Assembly (NCBI GenBank): GCA_021790375.1 | Contig: JAJYEB010000069.1 | Location: 1-8,231 of the forward strand | DNA from: Chloroflexota bacterium | GTDB taxonomy: Bacteria > Chloroflexota > Limnocylindria > Limnocylindrales > CSP1-4 | Reading direction: 5' to 3' | DNA: 8,231 bases | Shown: positions 1 to 5,011 of the stretch, piece after piece | Position numbering within the stretch: position 1 is the stretch's first letter | Layout: each line of letters begins with the position of its first letter | The notes under the pieces: generated by a model | The model's database searches: none | Seen by the model: the letters and a program-made list of their open reading frames with translations, nothing else | Told to the model about the DNA's origin: nothing | Translations under genes and position numbers: made by a program

Positions 1-330
1 GGCGGCACCCCGCGTCACGACCTCGAACGAGGTCATCTGCGTCGGGATGGGCGCGGCGGCGAACAGGACGGGAATGTCGAAGGCCAGCAGGACCTCGGCC
101 GCCGCCTGCGCGAAGTACTCGCTGGCGAAGCGCCGGTCGTAGCCGACCATGACGCCCTTTGCGGCACTCCCCTGCTGCAGCACGTAGCGCGCCACGCCCT
201 CCGCGCAGCGCCGCACGTTCTCGTACGTGTACTCGTCCGCGACGCGCGCCCGCCAGCCGTCGGTCCCGAAGACGATGGGTGGGCGCGGCGTCTCCCGGAT
301 GGGCGGTCGCGCCGCCTGCTGGTGGCTCAC
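1..330 (-). CDS. Phosphoglucomutase/phosphomannomutase family protein, N-terminal part (3' end outside window)
   Basis: This is the first 110 codons of an alpha-D-phosphohexomutase, which moves phosphate between C6 and C1 of glucose or mannose in the cytoplasm. It starts at a GTG (330-328) that overlaps the manC stop in a GTGA, with a GGGGGAG Shine-Dalgarno 11 nt upstream (342-348). After a Pro/Arg-rich lead of about 18 residues comes the family's opening signature, I-V-F-G-T-D-G-W-R (residues 19-27). The rest of domain I follows, including V-G-Y-D-R-R-F-A (62-69) and A-P-I-P-T (93-97). The window ends just before the catalytic serine loop (usually T-A-S-H-N-P), so activity cannot be judged. 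Position directly after a mannose-1-phosphate guanylyltransferase favours a phosphomannomutase role (mannose-6-P to mannose-1-P), but glucose or glucosamine specificity cannot be excluded because the sugar-binding loop lies outside the window. Confidence 0.9.
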   Translation of the reverse strand, partial: MSHQQAARPPIRETPRPPIVFGTDGWRARVADEYTYENVRRCAEGVARYVLQQGSAAKGVMVGYDRRFASEYFAQAAAEVLLAFDIPVLFAAAPIPTQMTSFEVVTRGAA

Positions 331-1517
331 AGGTGCTTTGTCTCCCCCGCCTCCCTGAGGCGCTCCACGATCGCCCTGACGTCCTGCGCGCGGTCGGCGG
401 CGCATACGAGGACGGCGTCCGGCGTGTCGATCACGATGGTATCCGACAGCCCGATGGTGGCGACCAGGCGGCCGCCCGACGCGCGGACCAGGATGTCGTG
501 CGAACCGACGTCGATCGCCGTGCCCGCCTGCGCATCGTCCGCGGCCGCGGCGCGCTGCAGGTCGGCGACCGCGCGCCAGCTCCCGACGTCGCTCCACCCT
601 GCGTCGAGCGTGCCCATCAGGACCAGCCCGGCGCCGGCCGCGGGCTCCATCACGGCGTAGTCGATCGACACGGCCCGCACCGCGGCGTACCGGCGGGCGG
701 CCTCCTGGCCGTCGAGCCACCCTCCCTCGTCCCGGGCGCCGGGCGCGGAGAGCGCCAGCCGCACCGCCTCGAGCACGTCGGGCGCGAACCGTTCGAGCGC
801 GCCCAGGATCGCCCGGCGCCGCCAGGCGAACATGCCGGCGTTCCACGCGATCCCCGGCATCGCCAGCAGCTCTGCCGCGCGGACCGCGTCGGGCTTCTCG
901 ACGAACGCCTCGAGCACGTGCGCGGGCACGGGAGCGGCCGGGTTCGGGGCGGCAGCCGCGGCAGCGGCAGGGACCGGGGCGGAGCCGGCCACCCGCCCGG
1001 CGGTGCCGGCCGCTCCGGGGACATCGAGGCGCGGTACGAGGTACCCGTAGCCGGTCTCCGGCCGGTCCGGACGGACGCCGAGTGTCACGAGGGGCGTCTC
1101 GATCCCGAGCGCTCCCTCCGCCAGCCCGCCCTCCCCGGCCACCGCGCCCAGCGCCTCGCGGAACGCCTCGTCGTCGGCGATCCACGCGTCGGCCGGCAGC
1201 ACGACCAGGACTTCGCCGAGCGGCCGGTCCACGGCCAGCGCGGCCAGCGCGATCGCGGGCGCGGTGTTGCGGCCGCCCGGCTCGGCGATGACGTGATCCG
1301 GGGGCAGCTCGGGCGCCTGTGCCAGCACGTGCGGCACGTGGCGCCGTTCGACCACGACGTAGATCCGCTCCGGCCCGACGAGCTCCCGGACCCGTGCCAC
1401 CGTCCGCTGGAAGAGCGTCTCCGGTCCCACGAGCGGCAGGAAGGGCTTCGGCCGGTCCTGCCTGGAGAGCGGCCAGAGCCGGGTGCCCCCTCCGCCGGCC
1501 AGGATCACGACGTACAC
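327..1517 (-). CDS. manC: Mannose-1-phosphate guanylyltransferase (GDP-mannose pyrophosphorylase), monofunctional
   Basis: Makes GDP-mannose from mannose-1-phosphate and GTP for glycan synthesis. The 396-residue protein opens with the nucleotidyltransferase signature L-A-G-G-G-G-T-R-L-W-P-L-S-R (6-19) followed by the catalytic-lysine segment P-K-P-F (23-26). It also has E-P-G-G-R-N-T-A-P-A (79-88), L-P-A-D (107-110), G-Y-G-Y (156-159), F-V-E-K-P (205-209), W-N-A-G-M-F (225-230) and D-A-G-W-S-D-V-G-S-W (305-314), all typical of GDP-mannose pyrophosphorylases. It lacks the C-terminal phosphomannose isomerase domain of the longer bifunctional AlgA/ManC enzymes. An Ala/Pro/Gly-rich stretch (about residues 164-200) lengthens the loop between G-Y-G-Y and the E-K-P motif. 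The start is a GTG at 1517, chosen because an AAAGGAGG lies 6 nt upstream and the nucleotide-binding motif begins within a few residues. It overlaps the downstream mutase by 4 nt, implying coupled translation. Confidence 0.93.
   Translation of the reverse strand: MYVVILAGGGGTRLWPLSRQDRPKPFLPLVGPETLFQRTVARVRELVGPERIYVVVERRHVPHVLAQAPELPPDHVIAEPGGRNTAPAIALAALAVDRPLGEVLVVLPADAWIADDEAFREALGAVAGEGGLAEGALGIETPLVTLGVRPDRPETGYGYLVPRLDVPGAAGTAGRVAGSAPVPAAAAAAAPNPAAPVPAHVLEAFVEKPDAVRAAELLAMPGIAWNAGMFAWRRRAILGALERFAPDVLEAVRLALSAPGARDEGGWLDGQEAARRYAAVRAVSIDYAVMEPAAGAGLVLMGTLDAGWSDVGSWRAVADLQRAAAADDAQAGTAIDVGSHDILVRASGGRLVATIGLSDTIVIDTPDAVLVCAADRAQDVRAIVERLREAGETKHL
918..1028 (-). repeat. Low-complexity Ala/Pro/Gly insertion within manC
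   Basis: These codons encode roughly residues 164-200 of ManC, with seven consecutive alanines (residues 184-190; 948-968) flanked by Pro/Ala/Val. The stretch sits between the G-Y-G-Y and F-V-E-K-P motifs, where family members normally have a short connection. It keeps the reading frame, so it is probably a tolerated surface loop rather than damage. Confidence 0.7.
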
Positions 1518-1523
1518 CTCACC

Positions 1524-1531
1524 CCTCCTTT
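1524..1531 (-). promoter_or_regulatory. Shine-Dalgarno site of manC
   Basis: The minus strand reads AAAGGAGG, followed by 6 nt and then GTG (1517-1515). It is the strongest ribosome-binding site in the window and fixes the GTG start. It lies in the 66-nt metK-manC gap, the widest gap between genes here. That gap (1518-1583) also holds a weak 5-bp inverted repeat (1540-1544 with 1550-1554) but no T-run and no clear -35/-10 promoter. Confidence 0.8.
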
Positions 1532-1583
1532 CAGCGTGCCGCGATCCGGTCGCGCATCAACCCCGGTCGTCCGGCGGCGCCGC

Positions 1584-2822
1584 TCAGGTCTCGGGGACCG
1601 GGTCGGGGTCGGGGTCGGGCAGGCCCGCGTCGTGCGCCAGCGCGGCCGCCCGGTCGGTGTGCTCCCACGGGAGGTCGAGGTCCGGGCGGCCGAAGTGGCC
1701 GTAGGCAGCCGTCTGCCGGTAGATGGGCCGTCGCAGGTCCAGGGCCTGGATGATCGCCCCCGGCCGCAGGTCGAAGTGGGCGCCGATGAGCTCGAGGATG
1801 CGCTCGTCGGGGATCCGGCCGGTGCCGTAGGTCTCGATCGCCATCGAGACCGGGTGCGCGACGCCGATCGCGTAGCTGAGCGCCAGCTCGAAGCGATCCG
1901 CGATGCCCGCGGCGACCACGTTCTTGGCCACCCACCGCGCGGCGTACGAGGCGGAGCGGTCCACTTTCGAAGGATCCTTGCCGCTGAACGCGCCGCCGCC
2001 GTGGCGCGCCATGCCGCCGTAGGTGTCGACGATGATCTTCCGGCCGGTCAGGCCCGCGTCCCCCATCGGCCCGCCGATGACGAACCGGCCGGTCGGGTTC
2101 ACGTGGACGACCGGGTCGCGCCTGCGCAGCTCCTTGGGGATGATCTCGCAGACGATGCACTCCATGACGTCGTCGCGGAGGCGCTCCGTGGCGACCTCCT
2201 CGTCGTGCTGCGCCGCGACCACCACGGTCCGCACGGCCTTCGGCACGCCGCGGTCGTACTCCACCGTGACCTGCGTCTTGCCGTCCGGGCGCAGGTAGGG
2301 CAGCGTGCCGTCCTTGCGGACCTCCGCGAGGCGCCGGGCAAGCCGGTGCGCGAGCGCGATGGGGAGCGGCATCAGCTCCGGGGTCTCCCGGCAGGCGAAG
2401 CCGAACATCATGCCCTGGTCGCCGGCCCCCTGGTCGTGAATCTCGCCACCGCCGCCGCGCGTCTCGAGCGCGTCATCCACGCCGCGCTTGATGTCGGGCG
2501 ACTGCTCGTGCACCGAGACCATCGTCCCGCAGGTCCGGTAGTCGAAGCCGTACCGGGCATCCGTGTAGCCGATCTGCCGGATGGTGTCGCGGACGACGTT
2601 CTGGAACTCCACGTAGGTGGTGGTCGTGATCTCGCCCAGCACGAACACGACCCCGTTGGTGGTCGCGGTCTCGCAGGCGACGCGCGCCTCCGGGTCGTCG
2701 TGGAGGATCGCGTCCAGGATCGCGTCGCTGACCTGGTCGCAGAGCTTGTCGGGGTGGCCCTCGGTCACCGATTCGGAGGTGAAGAGGTACCCGGAGTCCT
2801 GGAGGATGCTGACGCCTGCCAT
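1584..2822 (-). CDS. metK: S-adenosylmethionine synthetase
   Basis: Makes S-adenosylmethionine from methionine and ATP, supplying cellular methylations. The 412-residue length is close to the bacterial norm (about 380-410). All hallmark motifs are present: G-H-P-D-K (22-26) with the catalytic histidine, the ATP-binding G-A-G-D-Q-G (132-137), G-R-F-V-I-G-G-P (245-252), D-A-G-L-T-G-R-K (255-262), and the phosphate-binding nonapeptide G-G-G-A-F-S-G-K-D (275-283). The ATG at 2822 starts 14 nt after the ahcY stop and places the usual F-T-S-E-S-V-T-E-G-H-P segment at the right distance. The reading frame stays open further upstream, but that part lies over ahcY in another frame and is not coding. 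No SD is obvious for this start (only GC-rich G-runs), so re-initiation from ahcY is likely. The C-terminus carries an unusual Pro-Asp repeat tail (402-409). Confidence 0.98.
   Translation of the reverse strand: MAGVSILQDSGYLFTSESVTEGHPDKLCDQVSDAILDAILHDDPEARVACETATTNGVVFVLGEITTTTYVEFQNVVRDTIRQIGYTDARYGFDYRTCGTMVSVHEQSPDIKRGVDDALETRGGGGEIHDQGAGDQGMMFGFACRETPELMPLPIALAHRLARRLAEVRKDGTLPYLRPDGKTQVTVEYDRGVPKAVRTVVVAAQHDEEVATERLRDDVMECIVCEIIPKELRRRDPVVHVNPTGRFVIGGPMGDAGLTGRKIIVDTYGGMARHGGGAFSGKDPSKVDRSASYAARWVAKNVVAAGIADRFELALSYAIGVAHPVSMAIETYGTGRIPDERILELIGAHFDLRPGAIIQALDLRRPIYRQTAAYGHFGRPDLDLPWEHTDRAAALAHDAGLPDPDPDPVPET
1593..1619 (+). other. Potential G-quadruplex: five G-tracts with 2-3 nt loops
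   Basis: The plus strand holds five G-tracts: 1593-1596, 1600-1602, 1605-1608, 1611-1614 and 1617-1619, separated by ACC or TC. This meets the usual intramolecular G-quadruplex pattern (at least four tracts of at least three G, short loops). It lies on the template strand of metK, so the mRNA carries the C-rich complement. Part of it (1601-1618) is three exact copies of the hexamer GGTCGG, which encode the Pro-Asp repeat at the end of MetK. Folding is inferred from the pattern only. Confidence 0.55.
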
Positions 2823-2836
2823 GTCCCGCGCCCCGC

Positions 2837-4111
2837 CTACGTGCCGCTCTTCCACGACGAGAGGTACGCCCGTTGCTCGGGCGTCAGCTCGTCGATCCCG
2901 ACGCCCAGCGCGTCCAGCTTCAGGCGGGCGACCTCGCGGTCGATCGCGTCCGGCACGGCATAGACCTGTCGGCCCAGCTCGCCGTGGTGCGTCACCACGT
3001 ACTCCACCCCCAGCGCCTGGTTCGCGAAGCTCATGTCCATGACCGCCGCGGGGTGACCCTCGGCCGCTCCGAGGTTCACCAGGCGGCCCTCCACCACCAG
3101 CCGGAGCCGCCGGTCGCCCAGGTCGTACTCGTCGACGTCGTGGCGCACCTCCCGGACACGCCCGTCGGCCAGCCGCCGGAGGGCCGGGAGCTGGATCTCC
3201 GCGTCGAAATGCCCCGCGTTCGCCAGGATCGCGCCGTCGCGCATGACGCGGAAGTGCTCCTCGCGGATCACGTTGAGATCGCCGGTGGCGGTGATGAAGA
3301 CCTCGCCCCACGGCGCCGCCTCCGCCATGGACATCACCAGGAAGCCGTCCATCAGCGCCTCGATGGCCGGGATCGGGTCGACCTCGGTGACCGCGACCTG
3401 GGCGCCCATCCCGCGGAACCGCGAGGCGATCCCCCGCCCCACCCAGCCGTACCCGGCCACCACCACGTGGCGGCCGGCGAGCAGGATGTTCGTGGCGCGC
3501 AGGATGCCGTCCACGGCCGACTGGCCGGTCCCGTACCGGTTGTCGAACAGGTGCTTCGTGCGGGCCTCGTTGACCGCCACCACCGGGTAGCCCAGCGCGC
3601 CATCGGCGGCCATCGCACGGAGGCGGATGACCCCGGTGGTGGTCTCCTCCGTGCCGGCGACGACCTCGCCGACCTGGGCAGGGCGCTCAGTGTGGAGCAG
3701 CGTCACGAGGTCGCAGCCGTCGTCCATGGTGATCGCCGGATGCGTGTCCGCCACCGCGTTGAGGTGCGCATAGTACCCGTCCCGGTCCGCGCCGTGGCGG
3801 GCGAACGTCGAGATCCCGTAGTCGGCCACGAGTGCCGCCGCCACGTCGTCCTTGGTGGAGAGAGGGTTCGAGGCCGCGAGCGCCACCTGCGCGCCGCCGG
3901 CCGCGAGGGTGCGCATCAGGTTGGCCGTCTCGGTCGTGACGTGCAGGCACGCCGCGATGCGGATCCCCGCGAGGGGCCGCTCGCGCTCGAAGCGCTCGCG
4001 GATCAGCCGCAGGACGGGCATCTCGCGTTCGGCCCACTCGATCCGGCGGCGGCCCTCGGCCGCGAGCGCCAGGTCCGCGACATCGTGCGCGGGCAGCTGC
4101 GTGACAGGCAT
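2837..4111 (-). CDS. ahcY: S-adenosylhomocysteine hydrolase, archaeal/Thermotoga-type
   Basis: Splits S-adenosylhomocysteine into adenosine and homocysteine using bound NAD, relieving product inhibition of methyltransferases. Substrate-domain residues are in place: H57 in H-V-T-T-E-T (57-62), D131 in the D-D-G-C-D-L segment, E156 in E-E-T-T-T-G (155-160), and K186/D190/N191 in T-K-H-L-F-D-N (185-191). The NAD fold shows G-Y-G-W-V-G-R-G (220-227), and N-A-G-H-F-D-A-E-I (298-306) contains the conserved His301. The protein is 424 residues and ends S-S-W-K-S-G-T. It lacks the longer K...Y-R-Y tail that contacts NAD in the eukaryotic-type enzyme. With N-R-Y-G-T-G-Q-S (191-198) this marks the archaeal/Thermotoga-like branch. 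Some members of that branch (Methanocaldococcus) prefer S-inosylhomocysteine, so the true substrate is not settled. The ATG start has an AAGGAG 12 nt upstream. It sits directly before metK, completing half of the methyl cycle. Confidence 0.97.
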   Translation of the reverse strand: MPVTQLPAHDVADLALAAEGRRRIEWAEREMPVLRLIRERFERERPLAGIRIAACLHVTTETANLMRTLAAGGAQVALAASNPLSTKDDVAAALVADYGISTFARHGADRDGYYAHLNAVADTHPAITMDDGCDLVTLLHTERPAQVGEVVAGTEETTTGVIRLRAMAADGALGYPVVAVNEARTKHLFDNRYGTGQSAVDGILRATNILLAGRHVVVAGYGWVGRGIASRFRGMGAQVAVTEVDPIPAIEALMDGFLVMSMAEAAPWGEVFITATGDLNVIREEHFRVMRDGAILANAGHFDAEIQLPALRRLADGRVREVRHDVDEYDLGDRRLRLVVEGRLVNLGAAEGHPAAVMDMSFANQALGVEYVVTHHGELGRQVYAVPDAIDREVARLKLDALGVGIDELTPEQRAYLSSWKSGT

Positions 4112-4123
4112 CGGTATCTCGGG

Positions 4124-4129
4124 CTCCTT
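4124..4129 (-). promoter_or_regulatory. Shine-Dalgarno site of ahcY
   Basis: AAGGAG on the minus strand lies 12 nt before the ATG at 4111, slightly farther than ideal. It falls in the 33-nt gap after the GNAT stop. The same gap has a weak 5-bp inverted repeat (4123-4127 with 4138-4142) that covers this site; it has no T-run and is not a convincing terminator. The gap is too short for a known SAM or SAH riboswitch. Confidence 0.6.
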
Positions 4130-4144
4130 CGGGCGTGGGAGCGC

Positions 4145-5011
4145 TCAGGGCTCCTTGCGGGCGGGGAACAGCCGGCGTATTGGCGCCATCATGCCATCCA
4201 GCGACGAGCCGCGCCGGTGGACGAGGCGCTCGGCGAACCGGCAGTGCTCGCGGTAGCCCAGCGCCTGGTACGCGGCGACCGCGGGGGCGTTGTCCGCGCG
4301 GACGTTCAGCACCACCTCGTCACAGCTGCGGAGCAGCTCCTGGGTGACGGCGCTGGTGGTGATCCTGGCGAACCCGCGGCCCCGGAAGTCGCGATGGGTG
4401 AGGACGTTCCCCACGACCGCCAGCCGGGCCTCGCGGCTGATCACGTGCGTGCCGGCGGCGGCGACCAGGTGGCCGCGCACACGGACCCCGTAGTAGACGC
4501 CTTCGGCGATCGCGGCGGACGGGAGCCACGAGGTGAACCCGAGGTCGTACAGGTGGTTGAGGTCGGCGATCTCGCCCGGCACGAGCCGCGCGGCCAGGCC
4601 GGGGTGGGGCCGGAAGGTGACCCGGTCGACGGCCATCCGGATCATCTCCGGGCCGGGGTCCACGCGGTAGACGCGCTCCACAGCCGGGAGCGCCTCGTGA
4701 CGCATGGCGAGGTAGGCGACGCGCGGGCGGACCAGGTCACGAAGGACGACCTCGATGCCGTCGGGTTCCCCCATCGCGAAGAGTGGCTGCGGCGCGAGGC
4801 CCGCGTACTCGAGCACCAGCGCGCGCGGGGTGAGGCCGTCGTACGCCACGCCCCAGCGCGTCCTCGAGAACTCCTGGTCGTCCAGGTCGCACAACGCGTA
4901 GGCCGCGAAGAGGCGATCCTGCTCCAGGAACGAGCGCAGGAGCGCGCGGTCGGTCGTGAAGCGCACCGCCAGGCCGCCGGTGCGAACCCGCGACCGGGCA
5001 AACGACACCAT
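4145..5011 (-). CDS. GNAT-family N-acetyltransferase, two-part, substrate unknown
   Basis: A 288-residue protein whose C-terminal half is a GCN5-related acetyltransferase domain. The acetyl-CoA pyrophosphate loop is seen as V-L-T-H-R-D-F-R-G-R-G-F-A (203-215), followed by a helix. Then come V-L-N-V-R-A-D-N-A-P-A-V (234-245) and A-Y-Q-A-L-G-Y (247-253), the usual late GNAT strand and helix. The N-terminal half (about 17-135) has no motif I can name; it may be a degenerate second GNAT half or a substrate-recognition domain, as in two-part GNATs. The start is the ATG at 5011, which overlaps the preceding stop as TGATG, with GGAGGGG 5 nt upstream; this argues for tight coupling to the eIF2B-like gene. 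The open frame extends upstream but only as an antiphase shadow. The acceptor (small molecule, protein or tRNA) cannot be told from sequence. Confidence 0.88.
   Translation of the reverse strand: MVSFARSRVRTGGLAVRFTTDRALLRSFLEQDRLFAAYALCDLDDQEFSRTRWGVAYDGLTPRALVLEYAGLAPQPLFAMGEPDGIEVVLRDLVRPRVAYLAMRHEALPAVERVYRVDPGPEMIRMAVDRVTFRPHPGLAARLVPGEIADLNHLYDLGFTSWLPSAAIAEGVYYGVRVRGHLVAAAGTHVISREARLAVVGNVLTHRDFRGRGFARITTSAVTQELLRSCDEVVLNVRADNAPAVAAYQALGYREHCRFAERLVHRRGSSLDGMMAPIRRLFPARKEP

Noticed and set aside
1540..1554. Terminator hairpin between metK and manC
   Set aside because: Only a 5-bp stem with a 5-nt loop and no following T-run; such short repeats are common by chance in GC-rich sequence.
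159..2963. Very long plus-strand open frame (934 codons) opposite metK and manC
   Set aside because: It runs antisense to three well-recognised genes. It is Arg/Pro/Gly/His-rich with no recognisable motif, as expected for a mirror frame in GC-rich DNA.
2823..3311. Upstream extension of the metK frame, giving an apparent 575-residue protein
   Set aside because: It lies over the end of ahcY in another frame. The MetK family N-terminus begins at the ATG at 2822.
4112..4144. SAM or SAH riboswitch upstream of ahcY, or a terminator in this gap
   Set aside because: The 33-nt gap is too short for any known SAM/SAH riboswitch, and the only inverted repeat is a 5-bp stem with a 10-nt loop and no T-run.
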